Shown: positions 29,965 through 39,247, counted from the first letter of the stretch. The stretch is DNA of 64,000 bases from Arthrobacter woluwensis (GCF_030816155.1 NZ_JAUSXR010000001.1:868001-932000), one strand, 5' to 3'. The notes: generated from the sequence alone by a model not told the origin. Numbers and translations: made by a program.

Positions 29965-30947
29965 TGACCACGCTCACCTCGCAGAACACCGAGACGCAGG
30001 ACGACGCCGGGACGCGCGGCAGCCTCGCGGTGCGCCGGGCAGCCCGCTCACGGGCCGCCGCGGAACGCGACACCCGCCGCCCCGCCTGGAAGGAACGCCC
30101 CTCGGCGCTCTACCAGATTGTCAAGGCCGTCATCCTGGTGCTCTTCAGCGCCTCGATCCTGATCCCCATCCTGCTGGTCGTGTCCACGTCCCTGGCCGAT
30201 GACCAGCAACTGGCCCAGGCCGGAGGGTTCGTCCTCTGGCCGGAACGCCCCACCATCAAGGCCTACGAGACGATCTTCGCCGGACCCATGGTGATCGGCT
30301 CACTCGGAGTCAGCGCGTTCATCACGATCGTGGGCACGGCGCTGGCGCTCTTCGTGACCATCACCATGGCCTACGCCACGAGCCGTTCCGTCTTGTTCGG
30401 CCGCCCGGTGATCCTGGGCGTGCTGTTCACCCTGCTCTTCGCTCCGGGCCTGATCCCGAGCTTCCTCATGATCCGGCAGCTCGGACTGCTGGACTCGCTG
30501 TGGTCGCTGATCCTGCCCGGCATCTTCGGCGCCTTCAACTTCGTGGTGATGCGCTCCTTCTTCATGAACATCCCCGCGGAACTCATCGAAAGCGCGCGGA
30601 TCGACGGCGCGAGCGACTGGCAGATCCTGTGGCGCATCGTGCTGCCGCTGTCGAAGGCCGTGATCGCCGTCGTCGGGCTCTTCTATGCGGTGGCGTTCTG
30701 GAACTCCTTCTTCAACGCCCTGCTCTACATCAACGACCACGCCAAGTGGCCCATCCAGCTCCTGCTCCGCAACTTCGTGGTCCAGGGCTCCGGGGCCGCG
30801 GACGGGCTGGGGGTCTCCTCCGTCCCGCCGAGCCAGTCGATCCAGATGGCCGTGGTGGTCGTGGCGCTCGTGCCCATCCTCATGGTCTACCCCTTCCTCC
30901 AGAAGCACTTCACCAAGGGCGTCCTCACGGGCGCGGTGAAGGGCTGA
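29964..30947 (+). CDS. Sugar ABC transporter permease (LplC/YtcP-like)
   Basis: The 327-residue partner permease of the same importer. A charged N-terminal tail of about 50 residues (RRAARSRAAAERDTRR) precedes six membrane helices. The EAA-type loop is LIESARIDGASDWQILWRIVLPLSK (about 210-235). The C-terminal QSIQMAVVVVALVPILMVYPFLQKHFTKGVLTGAVKG is typical of LplC/YtcP proteins. The start ATG overlaps the last base of the preceding stop codon, so translation is coupled. Confidence 0.9.
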   Translation: MTTLTSQNTETQDDAGTRGSLAVRRAARSRAAAERDTRRPAWKERPSALYQIVKAVILVLFSASILIPILLVVSTSLADDQQLAQAGGFVLWPERPTIKAYETIFAGPMVIGSLGVSAFITIVGTALALFVTITMAYATSRSVLFGRPVILGVLFTLLFAPGLIPSFLMIRQLGLLDSLWSLILPGIFGAFNFVVMRSFFMNIPAELIESARIDGASDWQILWRIVLPLSKAVIAVVGLFYAVAFWNSFFNALLYINDHAKWPIQLLLRNFVVQGSGAADGLGVSSVPPSQSIQMAVVVVALVPILMVYPFLQKHFTKGVLTGAVKG

Positions 30948-30990
30948 CCGACCTCCCTCTCCAGCTCACCTGTCAATGAAAGGCACTCCT

Positions 30991-32646
30991 ATGAGCACTC
31001 TCGCATCCCACGGCGTCAGCCGCCGTGGCTTCCTGGGCCTGGCGGGCCTGGCCGTCGCCACCGTGGGCCTCTCGGCCTGTGGCGGCGGCAGCTCCAGCGG
31101 AAGCGGCGGCGCGGCCGCCTCCGCCGGGGTCAAGCTCCCCACCTACAAGGAATTCACCGGCGTCACCCCCGACCTGGCCGGAGACGCCAAGGGCTTGCAG
31201 GCGGCGTTCTTCAAGCTGCCCAAGTCTGTGGTGTCCGTGAAGGACAAGCCGCTCAAGGGCAAGGTCACGGGCCTCACAGAGACCTTCGAGACCATGAGCC
31301 CCGGCATGAAGGACAACGCCTTCTGGCAGCGGCTCAACCAGGCGCTGGGCGGCGAGCTGGAACTGCAGATCGCCGAGGACATCGGTGACGGGTACCCGGC
31401 GAAGTTCGCCACGGTGCTCGCCAGCGACGATCTGCCGGACATGATGTGGGTCCCGCCGAACCAGGGCATCCCGAACGTCGGCCCCATGCTGGAGGCGAAG
31501 TTCCAGGACCTCACCAAGTACCTCTCCGGCGACGCCGTCCTCGAGTACCCCAATCTCGCGGCCCTCAAGCCGGACTCCTGGAAGACCGCCGTCGTCAACG
31601 GCAAGATCTGGGGCGCTCCCATCCCGAGCACGCCCTTCGGCCAGATCATGTCCGGCCGCCGTGACGTCTGGAGCAAGGTCGGCGGCCTGAACGCCGCATC
31701 GGCGGACGAGTTCCTGGAGAAGGCCAAGGAGCTGACCCGTCCGGGCGAGAAGAAGTACGCCCTCGAGCCCGCCTACGTGAACGTGCTCCACATGGTCACC
31801 GAGTGGTACGGCGCCCCGAACAGCTGGGCGGTGAACAAGGACCGCACCCTGACCCACCTCTATGAGACGGACGAATATCAGGCCGGCGTCGAGTTCGTGG
31901 CGAAGATGTTCGCAGCCGGGGTCTTCTACCCGGACGTCAACGTCCCGGACATCCGCAACCGCGTCGCCAACGGCAGCGTCGCCGCGCAAGTCCTGGTGGG
32001 GCCACACGATCTCAAGGCCTACCGCGCGTTCAACAAGGATCAGACGTTCGACATCCTGGTGCCGTTCAGCGCGGACGGCAAGGTCAAGCCGACGTACGAC
32101 ATGGGCTACGGCACCGTGGGCTTCACGCCGTTCAAGAAGGCCGACGAGGGCAAGATCCGCGAGCTGCTCTCCCTCATCAACTACCTGTCCGCGCCGTTCG
32201 GCACGGCCGAGTACATGCAGAAGAACTTCGGCACCGAGGGCCAGGACTTCACGGTCGACGGCGAGGGCAACCCCGTCTTCACGTCGTCCGGCAGCACGAA
32301 CATCCCGGGCCTCGCCTCGGCGCTGAACATCATGTCCAGCCCGGAGAACGTGGTCTTCAACCCCGGCTTCGATGACGACACCAAGTACATCTATGAGCAG
32401 GAGAAGAAGCTCCTGGAGCTGGCCTGGCGCAACCCGACCAACGGGACCTACTCGGACACCAACTCCAAGGTGGGCGCGAAGATCACCAAGCAGTTCCGGG
32501 ACAAGGTGGTGGACATCATCACCGGCCGCGCCAAGGTGGGCGATCTGCAGGACGCGGTGAAGCGCTGGAAGAACGACGGCGGCGACAAGATCCGGGACGA
32601 GTACCAGTCCCAGCTCCCCTCCGACGTGCCGGTCTTCCGGCGCTAG
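30991..32646 (+). CDS. Sugar ABC transporter substrate-binding lipoprotein
   Basis: A 551-residue solute-binding protein of the LplA/YtcQ size class, larger than ordinary sugar-binding proteins and usually for oligosaccharides. It has a twin-arginine motif (SRRGFLGLAGLAVATVGL) followed by a lipobox (LSACGGGSSSG, Cys at about 30), so a Tat-exported lipoprotein is expected. I chose the ATG at 30991 because AAAGG lies 8 bases upstream; the ATG at 30976 is less well placed. It follows the two permease genes and feeds them substrate on the outer face of the membrane. The sugar is not known. Confidence 0.9.
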   Translation: MSTLASHGVSRRGFLGLAGLAVATVGLSACGGGSSSGSGGAAASAGVKLPTYKEFTGVTPDLAGDAKGLQAAFFKLPKSVVSVKDKPLKGKVTGLTETFETMSPGMKDNAFWQRLNQALGGELELQIAEDIGDGYPAKFATVLASDDLPDMMWVPPNQGIPNVGPMLEAKFQDLTKYLSGDAVLEYPNLAALKPDSWKTAVVNGKIWGAPIPSTPFGQIMSGRRDVWSKVGGLNAASADEFLEKAKELTRPGEKKYALEPAYVNVLHMVTEWYGAPNSWAVNKDRTLTHLYETDEYQAGVEFVAKMFAAGVFYPDVNVPDIRNRVANGSVAAQVLVGPHDLKAYRAFNKDQTFDILVPFSADGKVKPTYDMGYGTVGFTPFKKADEGKIRELLSLINYLSAPFGTAEYMQKNFGTEGQDFTVDGEGNPVFTSSGSTNIPGLASALNIMSSPENVVFNPGFDDDTKYIYEQEKKLLELAWRNPTNGTYSDTNSKVGAKITKQFRDKVVDIITGRAKVGDLQDAVKRWKNDGGDKIRDEYQSQLPSDVPVFRR

Positions 32647-32753
32647 GCATGGCGTGACACCCGGGCGGTGGGCCCTGTGGCTAGAGTTGCCGCAGGTCCA
32701 CCGCACGGGCTGGGCGAGTCGGTTCCGGGACATCCGGGGGAAGAGGTCAGATC

Positions 32754-33812
32754 ATGAGCGAACGCACAGCGGCAGGAACGGACACCTCCTCGGGAACCGG
32801 GAACGCTCCGCAGACGGCGGTCCGCCCCACCATCCGCATGGTGGCCGATCTGGCCGGTGTCTCCACGGCGACCGTCTCCTACGTCCTCTCCGGCAGGGGT
32901 TCCGGCTCCAAGGGTCCGGGTGTGAAGGAGGAGACCACCCGACGGGTGCGGGATGCGGCCGAGGAACTCGGATACCGTCCCAATCAGGCGGCCCGGGCGG
33001 TGCGGACCGGCAAGACGCAGACGGTGCTGCTCTCCATGACGATGCTCCAGGACCCCTGGTCGCTGGAAGTCGTCGAGGCGGTCAGCACCCAGGCCCGCAG
33101 CCACGGTCTCATCCCGCTCATCATGGCGGACGATGACTGGAACGTCGCGCTGGAACGCACCCAGGCGGACGCGGTGTTCATCGACGCCGTGAAGCCGGCG
33201 CAGCGCAGCGCCCTGGCCGGTCTGGCGAGCCGCGGGCTGAAACTCGTGGTCTTCGACAGCACCGTGGAACCGGACGGGTTCGACGTGGTCCGCTCGGACG
33301 ATCTGCGGGGCTGTCGGGAACTGGTGGATCACCTGCTGGACGGCTGGGACGACGTCGCGTGCCTCGGCCCCGGCGCCTCGCGGACGGACCGCGGCCGTCC
33401 CGCCGCGTTCCACTCGGCGCTCGCGGACCGCGGCAGGACCGCGCCGGAGAACCGGATGGCGGACATCGACGGCTCCCCGGAGTCGGCGTACGCCGGAGCC
33501 CTGAAGCTCCTGACCCCGGAGGACCGGCCCCGCGCCGTCTACGCCACCAGTGACTACATCGCCATCAGCGCCGTCCACGCGGCCCAGAGCCTGGGACTCG
33601 TGGTCGGCAAGGACATCGCCATCGCCGGGGTGGGCAACACCCTGGCCGGCGAACGGCTCAGCCCGGCCCTCACCAGCGTGGGGCCCCGGAATCTGCTGGG
33701 CCGCGTGGCCGAACTCATGGTGCAGCTCGCCACGGATCAGCGCCCCGTGGGGGAGCTGCACGACTTCCCCTGGGAAGTCTGGGAACGCGCATCAACAGGA
33801 AAGCCGGTCTGA
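32754..33812 (+). CDS. LacI family transcriptional regulator
   Basis: A 352-residue repressor. The helix-turn-helix is IRMVADLAGVSTATVSYVLSG (about residues 24-44), after a disordered Thr/Gly-rich tail of about 20 residues. The hinge helix (GYRPNQAARAVRTGKTQT) and the sugar-binding periplasmic-protein-like domain follow. It lies downstream of the sugar importer genes and before the dehydrogenase. The twin TTAATCGATTAA sites at the operon front are its likely operators, which would make a feedback loop relieved by the imported sugar. Confidence 0.92.
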   Translation: MSERTAAGTDTSSGTGNAPQTAVRPTIRMVADLAGVSTATVSYVLSGRGSGSKGPGVKEETTRRVRDAAEELGYRPNQAARAVRTGKTQTVLLSMTMLQDPWSLEVVEAVSTQARSHGLIPLIMADDDWNVALERTQADAVFIDAVKPAQRSALAGLASRGLKLVVFDSTVEPDGFDVVRSDDLRGCRELVDHLLDGWDDVACLGPGASRTDRGRPAAFHSALADRGRTAPENRMADIDGSPESAYAGALKLLTPEDRPRAVYATSDYIAISAVHAAQSLGLVVGKDIAIAGVGNTLAGERLSPALTSVGPRNLLGRVAELMVQLATDQRPVGELHDFPWEVWERASTGKPV

Positions 33813-33877
33813 ACGGACCGGCGACATCACCCGCCGCCTCATCAGGAGGGCGGGACAACAGCAAAGGAACTACCCTC

Positions 33878-35047
33878 ATGGATCTCTCCGTAGCCGTCGT
33901 CGGCTTCGGTCTGCGCTCCGGCCTGTGGCGTCACGCCCACAAGCCCGGCGAAGGATCGCGCGTCACCATCGTCTGCGACACGAGCGAACGTGGCCGGGCG
34001 GACGCCGCCAGGGCGCTCCCCGACGTGACGGTGACCGGTGACCTCCAGGACGTGCTGGACTCCGGCGTCGACGCCGTCCTGGTCCTCACCCCGGACAGCC
34101 AGCATGCCGCCGTCGCGGTCCAGACGCTGAAGGCCGGCATCGCGACGTTCTGCGAGAAGCCGCTGGACATCTCGCTGGAGGCGGCCGACTCGATCCTCAC
34201 GACGGCGCGCGAGACCGGCACCCGGCTGTATGTCGGCCACAACATGCGGCACATGCCGGTGGTCACGCAGATGCGGGACCTCATCAAGCAAGGTCTGATC
34301 GGCGAGGTCAAGGCCGTGTGGTGTCGGCACTTCGTGGGCAACGGCGGCGATTACTACTTCAAGGACTGGCATGCCCAGCGCCGGAACGTGAACACGCTTC
34401 TGCTGCAGAAGGGCGCGCATGATCTTGACGTGATCCACTGGCTCGCCGGCGGGTACACGGCGCGGGTGTCGGCGATCGGCAAGCTCGCGGTCTACGGCGA
34501 GGTCACCAGCAGGCGGGACAACTCGGACCGTCGCATGGGGGACTGGTTCTCGGTGGACAACTGGCCGCCCGCGGCGCAGACGGACCTCGCCGAGGAGATC
34601 GACGTCGAGGACATCTCCATGATGAACATGGTGCTCGATAACGGCGTGCTGGCCTCCTACGAGCAGTGCCACTTCACGCCGGACTACTGGCGCAGTTACA
34701 CCGTGATCGGCACGGAGGGGCGCCTGGAGAACTTCGGCGACGGGCCGGGGGAGACCATCAAGGTCTGGAACACGCGGTCCAGCTACGGATTCGCGGAGCC
34801 GGACCTCGAAGTCGAGATCCTCGACGGCGACGGCGGACACGGCGGTGCGGATCCGCTCCTGATCGGGGAGTTCCTGCGTTTCGTGCGCGACGGCGGTCAG
34901 ACCCAGACCTCCCCGGTGGCGGCGCGTCAGGCGGTGGCGGCGGGAATCCTCGCGGCCGAATCGCTGCGCGGTGACGGTTCCGCGTTGCCGGTCCCGCCGC
35001 TCGACCCGGAACTGGTGGAGTACTTCGAACGGGGTCAGACGGCCTGA
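33878..35047 (+). CDS. Gfo/Idh/MocA family oxidoreductase
   Basis: A 389-residue NAD(P)-dependent sugar dehydrogenase. The Rossmann start is LSVAVVGFGLRSGL and the family signature is ATFCEKPLDIS (about residue 92). The conserved catalytic lysine/histidine region is QKGAHDLDVIHWLAGG (about 185). Members oxidise or isomerise sugars, inositols or sugar acids. Its place as the last gene of the LacI-controlled importer operon suggests it acts on the imported sugar. The ATG at 33878 has AAAGGA upstream. A long hairpin ends the unit. Confidence 0.9.
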   Translation: MDLSVAVVGFGLRSGLWRHAHKPGEGSRVTIVCDTSERGRADAARALPDVTVTGDLQDVLDSGVDAVLVLTPDSQHAAVAVQTLKAGIATFCEKPLDISLEAADSILTTARETGTRLYVGHNMRHMPVVTQMRDLIKQGLIGEVKAVWCRHFVGNGGDYYFKDWHAQRRNVNTLLLQKGAHDLDVIHWLAGGYTARVSAIGKLAVYGEVTSRRDNSDRRMGDWFSVDNWPPAAQTDLAEEIDVEDISMMNMVLDNGVLASYEQCHFTPDYWRSYTVIGTEGRLENFGDGPGETIKVWNTRSSYGFAEPDLEVEILDGDGGHGGADPLLIGEFLRFVRDGGQTQTSPVAARQAVAAGILAAESLRGDGSALPVPPLDPELVEYFERGQTA

Positions 35048-35062
35048 CGCTTCCTTCTGGAG

Positions 35063-35125
35063 GCTTGTGTGCTCAGTTGTTGCGGATGTTCTCGTGGAAC
35101 ACCCGCAACAACTGAGCACGCAAGC
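35063..35125. terminator. Two-way terminator palindrome
   Basis: 23-bp arms with one mismatch (core GTGCTCAGTTGTTGCGG and complement) and a 17-base loop with a further TGTTC/GAACA stem. It lies between the convergent dehydrogenase and LysR genes. Confidence 0.8.
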
Positions 35126-35189
35126 TCTCGAGGGTGGGCGGCGCCGGGCAGGGCCGACCGGCTCTGGCGGCTCGTTCGCAGACCCGCTC

Positions 35190-36107
35190 TCAGCCGACCA
35201 GCGCCCCCATGACCTCACGGAACGCCTCGGCGACGCGCCGGACGCTGCGGCGTTCCAGCGCCTCGGGCCGGGCGAGGAGGTCGATGCACCGCCGGGTGTC
35301 GAGGCCCTGCAGCGGCCGCAGCACGATGCCCTCCGGCAGCGACTGTCCCAGCGCCGCGCGCGAGGTGTACCGGGGGAGCAGGCCCAGCACGCCGCCGTCG
35401 GCGACCAGGGCCGCGACGGTCGAATAGTCGTTGATGCGGTGCACGATCTCCAGGGGTTTGCTGGCCAGCGCCGCCACGGCGGTGAGGACGTCGTCCGGGG
35501 AGTAGCCCGGCCGACTCGTGACCCACGGTTCCCCCGCCACGTCGGCCGCGGTGAGCTCCTCGTGGTCCGCGAGCGGGTGACCTGCCGGCAGCGCGACATC
35601 CAGAGGCTCGCGCGTCAGCTCGATCACCGCGACCCGGTCCCGCGGCCACGGCGGACTGTGCTCCATGCGGTGGGCCAGGACCAGGTCGTGCCGGGCGGTC
35701 AGTGCGGGGAAGTCCTGTTGCGCGACGTCCTCGTCGGTGAACCGGACGCGCGGCTGGCCCTCGCCGGACAGGGCCCGCGCCAGCGGTGCGAACAGCGCCT
35801 GGCCCGCGGAGTGGAATCCGCTCACGGTCACGGACGCGTCGGGCGCCTCCTGGAACGCGTCGATCGCCGCGCGCGCCTGAGCCATCGCCGCGACGACGGA
35901 GGCCCCCGCACCTGCGAGCACCTCGCCGGCCTCGGTGAGGACCAGCGTGCGCCCGTCCTTGCGCGTCAGCGGCACCTTCACGCTGCGCTGCAGGAGCATG
36001 AGCTGCTGCGACACGGCCGACGGTGTGACCATCAGGGTCTCCGCGACCGCCTTGACGCTGCCGAGTTCGCCGAGTTCCCGCAGGATCTGGAGCTGACGGA
36101 TATCCAT
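35190..36107 (-). CDS. LysR family transcriptional regulator
   Basis: A 305-residue LysR-type regulator. The winged HTH is IRQLQILRELGELGSVKAVAETLMVTP, then SAVSQQLMLLQRSVKVPL (about 3-52). The inducer-binding domain starts near 90 (ASVTVSGFHSAGQALFAPL). I chose the ATG at 36107, with AGGA about 8 bases upstream, over a GTG six bases earlier. No obvious divergent partner lies next to it, since the upstream side is the 0.5-kb repeat region. Its target cannot be named. Confidence 0.88.
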   Translation of the reverse strand: MDIRQLQILRELGELGSVKAVAETLMVTPSAVSQQLMLLQRSVKVPLTRKDGRTLVLTEAGEVLAGAGASVVAAMAQARAAIDAFQEAPDASVTVSGFHSAGQALFAPLARALSGEGQPRVRFTDEDVAQQDFPALTARHDLVLAHRMEHSPPWPRDRVAVIELTREPLDVALPAGHPLADHEELTAADVAGEPWVTSRPGYSPDDVLTAVAALASKPLEIVHRINDYSTVAALVADGGVLGLLPRYTSRAALGQSLPEGIVLRPLQGLDTRRCIDLLARPEALERRSVRRVAEAFREVMGALVG

Positions 36108-36227
36108 GAGCACATCCTAAATCGTTCGGTGTGACGATGAAGGGACGCTGAAGTGTGGTTGTTTCGGGGGTGGCCGGATCCGGCTGAGTCCGTGGGGCTG
36201 TCCGGCCGATTGCTCGTTCGTCCGACC

Positions 36228-36294
36228 GAGTCCGCTATCCGAGGCGTGAGTCCGCTGGATGATGTAGCGAATTCACGCCTCGGATAGCGGACTC
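36228..36294. repeat. Perfect 22-bp inverted repeat
   Basis: Arms 36228-36249 and 36273-36294 (starting GAGTCCGCTATCCGAGG) are exact complements around a 23-base loop. The 9-mer GAGTCCGCT is repeated inside the loop edge at 36248. It lies at the LysR side of the repeat-rich gap. Confidence 0.85.
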
Positions 36295-36330
36295 ACTAAC
36301 TTACGGGGCGGGGCCGGCGGTATTTCGGGG

Positions 36331-36571
36331 CCGAACTCGCTATCACGAGTCTGAGATCGCGACTGTCGGTAGCGAGGTCGGACCCTGGATAGCGAGGTCG
36401 GCGGGATACGTGCACCCGATAGCGAGGTCGGCGCAGGAGGGACCCCAGGCAGTCCGAGGCTTGGCCGATGTCGACCTCGCTATTCCGGGTCTGAGATCGC
36501 GACTGTCGGTAGCGAGGTCGGACCCTGGCCAGCGAGTTCACCGGAACGGCTGCGCCCGGTAGCGAGGTCGG
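36331..36571. repeat. Intergenic repeat array (TAGCGAGGTCGG units)
   Basis: The 12-mer TAGCGAGGTCGG occurs at 36370, 36390, 36420, 36510 and 36560, with inverted near-copies at 36331 and 36471 and a decayed copy at 36530. A 40-bp segment (36349-36388) is repeated exactly at 36489-36528, 140 bp later. With flanks it covers 53 bp with three mismatches. Each long copy is a hairpin in which CCGA-CTCGCTA pairs with TAGCGAGGTCGG. No gene is visible here. Confidence 0.85.
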
Positions 36572-36626
36572 CGGGACGGCGCAGCCCGCCCCACCCGTCC
36601 CGCCTAACGCCTAACCCCGCCCAACC

Positions 36627-37964
36627 TCACAGCCCGTTCCGGACCACGACCCCCTGGGCCACCACGGTGTTGACCTTCTCCAGGGCCGTGCCGTCGCTGA
36701 GCGGGTCGGCATCCACGACGACCGCGTCAGCGAAGCCGCCCACGGTGAACCTCCCGGCCTTGCCCTCCAGGCCCAGGAGGCGAGCGGAGTAGGTGGTTGC
36801 GGCACGGAGGGATTCGAGCGTGGACAGTCCCGCCTCGTGAAGGCGCCGCACTTCGGTGCCCAGTGGAGTCACGTCGGTGCCGAAAGAGTCGGTGCCGGCC
36901 ACGATCGTGACACCCGCCTCGTGGGCCGCGCGGACGGCGGCCTGGTGGATCGGCGTGTACTCCTTGCCGCGGGCGGCCAGGATCGGGTTCGGGTCGGTCG
37001 CCATGCTGTCCACGGCCTGGAGGGTGGGCGTGAAGTACGTGCCGCGGCGCACCATCTCCGCGATGGTGGCCTCCGTCAGGTACACGCCGTGCTCGATGCT
37101 CTTCACGCCGCCCCGCACGGCGCCGTCGATGCCCTCGGCGCTGTAGGCGTGGCACAGCACCCCGGCGCCGCGGGCGGCCTTGACGATCGCGGCGATCTGC
37201 TCGCGCCCGTACACGAGCTCCCGGGGATCCTGCTCGGGGATGCCCGCCCGGGGATTGGCGCGGGTCTTGATCACCCGGGCGCCGCGGGCCAGGTTGACCC
37301 TCGTGAAGTAGGCCAGATCCTGCACGTCCCGGATGCCGTTCTTCAGCCCGGCCAGCGGTGCCAGATCCGGGTCGGCCAGGATGGAATCGCCCTGGTCCGG
37401 GGAGACGAACAGGCCGGCGGCGAGCATGCGCGGGGACAGGCCCGGCGCCCATTCGGGCAGCGCAGCGAGTGCCACGTCCTGGTAGAAGCTGCTGCTGCCG
37501 CTCCGGACACTCGTGGTGCCGTTCCGCAGGTGGAGCCGGACGTCCTCCAGGCCGTTGGCGTGGACGTGCGCGTCGACCAGTCCGGGGGCCACCCAGCGCC
37601 CGTGAGCCTGGAGGCGCTGAGCGCGGCGGGCGACGGCGGCCACGGCTCGCCGAGTGGTATCCCGATTTCCGACGGCGGCGACCTTGCCGCCGTCGAGCAC
37701 CAGGACGCCGTCCTCGATCGCGCCACCGGTGAGCGGATCGATGACGGTGCCGCCCTCGATGATCACGGCGCCCGGCATCGCGGGGCGTCCCCGGTGCACC
37801 GGAGCGGCGGGGCGGTCGGAAGCCTGGGCCGCGGGGGCTGCCGCCAGCTGTGCGGCGATGCCCGCTGCGGTGATGCCCGCGAGGGCCGCGGCCCCGGCGA
37901 GGACGCCGCGCCGGGGGAGGTTGCTGGGTGGCTGGACGACGCTGTCGTGATCATGGGTGCACAT
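36627..37964 (-). CDS. Tat-exported amidohydrolase
   Basis: A 445-residue metal-dependent hydrolase of the imidazolonepropionase/prolidase-like amidohydrolase group. A twin-arginine signal (NLPRRGVLAGAAALAGITAAG) ends near AQA-S at about residue 48, so it works outside the membrane. Metal ligands: the H-x-H in GLVDAHVHANGLEDV (about 132), the lysine in ARVIKTRANPRAG, then histidines in LCHAYSAEG and SIEHGVYLTE, and the aspartate in IVAGTDSFGTDV. The closest known relatives act on dipeptides or cyclic amides, but the substrate is not certain. The ATG has GAGGAG upstream. It is divergent from tdh. Confidence 0.87.
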   Translation of the reverse strand: MCTHDHDSVVQPPSNLPRRGVLAGAAALAGITAAGIAAQLAAAPAAQASDRPAAPVHRGRPAMPGAVIIEGGTVIDPLTGGAIEDGVLVLDGGKVAAVGNRDTTRRAVAAVARRAQRLQAHGRWVAPGLVDAHVHANGLEDVRLHLRNGTTSVRSGSSSFYQDVALAALPEWAPGLSPRMLAAGLFVSPDQGDSILADPDLAPLAGLKNGIRDVQDLAYFTRVNLARGARVIKTRANPRAGIPEQDPRELVYGREQIAAIVKAARGAGVLCHAYSAEGIDGAVRGGVKSIEHGVYLTEATIAEMVRRGTYFTPTLQAVDSMATDPNPILAARGKEYTPIHQAAVRAAHEAGVTIVAGTDSFGTDVTPLGTEVRRLHEAGLSTLESLRAATTYSARLLGLEGKAGRFTVGGFADAVVVDADPLSDGTALEKVNTVVAQGVVVRNGL

Positions 37965-38008
37965 GGGGGTCTCCTCGGGGAAAGGGCGTGAGTGTGGCGC
38001 TGCTCACG

Positions 38009-38028
38009 AAGTTTGGAATACCAAAGTT
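38009..38028. promoter_or_regulatory. GntR-like operator candidate
   Basis: AAGTTTGG-aata-CCAAAGTT: 8-bp arms with one mismatch, in the gap between the divergent amidohydrolase and tdh genes. The reverse strand reads TTTGGTATTCCAAA, similar to GntR-type sites. Confidence 0.45.
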
Positions 38029-38067
38029 ACGTCATGGTGAAGAGTTCCCGCCAGCCCCCGACGAAAC

Positions 38068-38087
38068 AGTTAAGTAGATCCTTAACT
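38068..38087. promoter_or_regulatory. Operator-like palindrome before tdh
   Basis: Perfect AGTTAAG-tagatc-CTTAACT inverted repeat about 50 bases before the tdh start. A repressor or activator site is inferred from symmetry and position. Confidence 0.45.
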
Positions 38088-38134
38088 CAGGAATGAGATA
38101 CTTGAGCTTGTTCTAAGCCTTTCGACGGCTTGTA

Positions 38135-39190
38135 ATGGGACTCATGAAGGCTCTGTACAAGTCCGCGGCACAGCCCGGCTTCGAACTCGTGGACCGCCCC
38201 GAACCCGGCACCGGCGCCGGCGACGTGAAGATCCGCGTGCACACCACCGGCATCTGCGGCACCGACCTGCACATCCAGTCCTGGGACGCCTGGGCCGCGA
38301 GCACCATCAACGCACCGCTCATCGCGGGCCACGAGTTCTACGGCGAGGTCGTGGAGATCGGGGAGGACGTCCGGGATGTCAAGGTGGGGGACCGCGTCTC
38401 CGGCGAGGGCCACGTGGTCTGCGGCATCTGCCGGAACTGCCGCGCCGGCCGTCGCCAGATGTGCATCCGCACCTCAAGCGTGGGCGTGCAGCGGGACGGC
38501 GCCTTCGCCGAGTATGTCGTCATCCCGGAGGAGAACGTCTGGGTCCACCACGACCCCAGCGTCACCCCCGAACTCGGTGCCATCTTCGACCCCTTCGGCA
38601 ACGCCGTCCACACCGCCCTGAGCTTCCCGCTGGTCGGCGAAGACGTGCTCATCACCGGCGCCGGCCCCATCGGCCTCATGGCCATCGCGGTCGCCCGGCA
38701 CGCCGGAGCCCGCAAGATCGCCATCACCGACGTCTCGCCGAGCCGCCTCGAACTGGCCCGCTCCCTGGGCGTCGACCTCGCCGTCGACGTCTCCACCACT
38801 CGCATCAGCGACGCGCAGCGGGAACTCGGCATGCGCGAGGGCTTCGACATCGGCCTCGAGATGTCGGGACACCCGACGGCGTTGCCGGAAATGATCGAGA
38901 ACATGAACCACGGCGGCCGGATCGCCATGCTCGGCCTGCCCAGCCAGTCGATCGACATCGACTGGGGCAAGGTCGTCACCCACATGCTGACCCTCAAGGG
39001 CATCTACGGACGCGAGATGTTCGAGACCTGGTACGCCATGAGCGCCATGCTCTCCTCCAACCCGGTGCTGCACCGGAACATCTCCGCCGTCATCACCGAC
39101 GTCCTGCCCGCCACCGAGTGGGAGAAGGGCTTCGAGGCGGCGCGCGGCGGGCACGGCGGCAAGGTCGTGCTCGACTGGCGCGCCCTCTAA
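38135..39190 (+). CDS. tdh: L-threonine 3-dehydrogenase
   Basis: A 351-residue zinc alcohol-dehydrogenase-type enzyme that oxidises L-threonine to 2-amino-3-oxobutyrate with NAD+. The catalytic zinc site is [11 protein letters not shown] with GHEFYGEVV, and the structural zinc site has four cysteines ([16 protein letters not shown]). The coenzyme motif is [21 protein letters not shown]. The C-terminal [14 protein letters not shown] is typical of Tdh. A second ATG at 38144 (MKALYK) matches the usual N-terminus of the family and may be the true start. The next gene, kbl, supplies the second step of threonine breakdown. Confidence 0.93.
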   Translation: MGLMKALYKSAAQPGFELVDRPEPGTGAGDVKIRVHTTGICGTDLHIQSWDAWAASTINAPLIAGHEFYGEVVEIGEDVRDVKVGDRVSGEGHVVCGICRNCRAGRRQMCIRTSSVGVQRDGAFAEYVVIPEENVWVHHDPSVTPELGAIFDPFGNAVHTALSFPLVGEDVLITGAGPIGLMAIAVARHAGARKIAITDVSPSRLELARSLGVDLAVDVSTTRISDAQRELGMREGFDIGLEMSGHPTALPEMIENMNHGGRIAMLGLPSQSIDIDWGKVVTHMLTLKGIYGREMFETWYAMSAMLSSNPVLHRNISAVITDVLPATEWEKGFEAARGGHGGKVVLDWRAL

Positions 39191-39206
39191 CGGCCTCGCG
39201 CTGACC

Positions 39207-39247
39207 GACGACGACGGCGCGCGGCGGCTTCCGCGCGTCGTCGTCCT
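39207..39247. terminator. Hairpin between tdh and kbl
   Basis: Imperfect GC-rich stem (left about 39207-39223, right CCGCGCGTCGTCGTC) with a short loop and no T-tract. It could lower read-through into kbl. Confidence 0.4.

Noticed and set aside
36349..36528. Possible CRISPR array
   Set aside because: Repeat spacing is irregular (20, 30, 90, 50 bp), units are partly inverted, and there are no cas genes. It is a palindromic repeat cluster.
36296..36541. An 81-codon minus-strand frame within the repeat array
   Set aside because: Its sequence is only the translation of the repeats, rich in Arg, Tyr and Ser, with no start signal.
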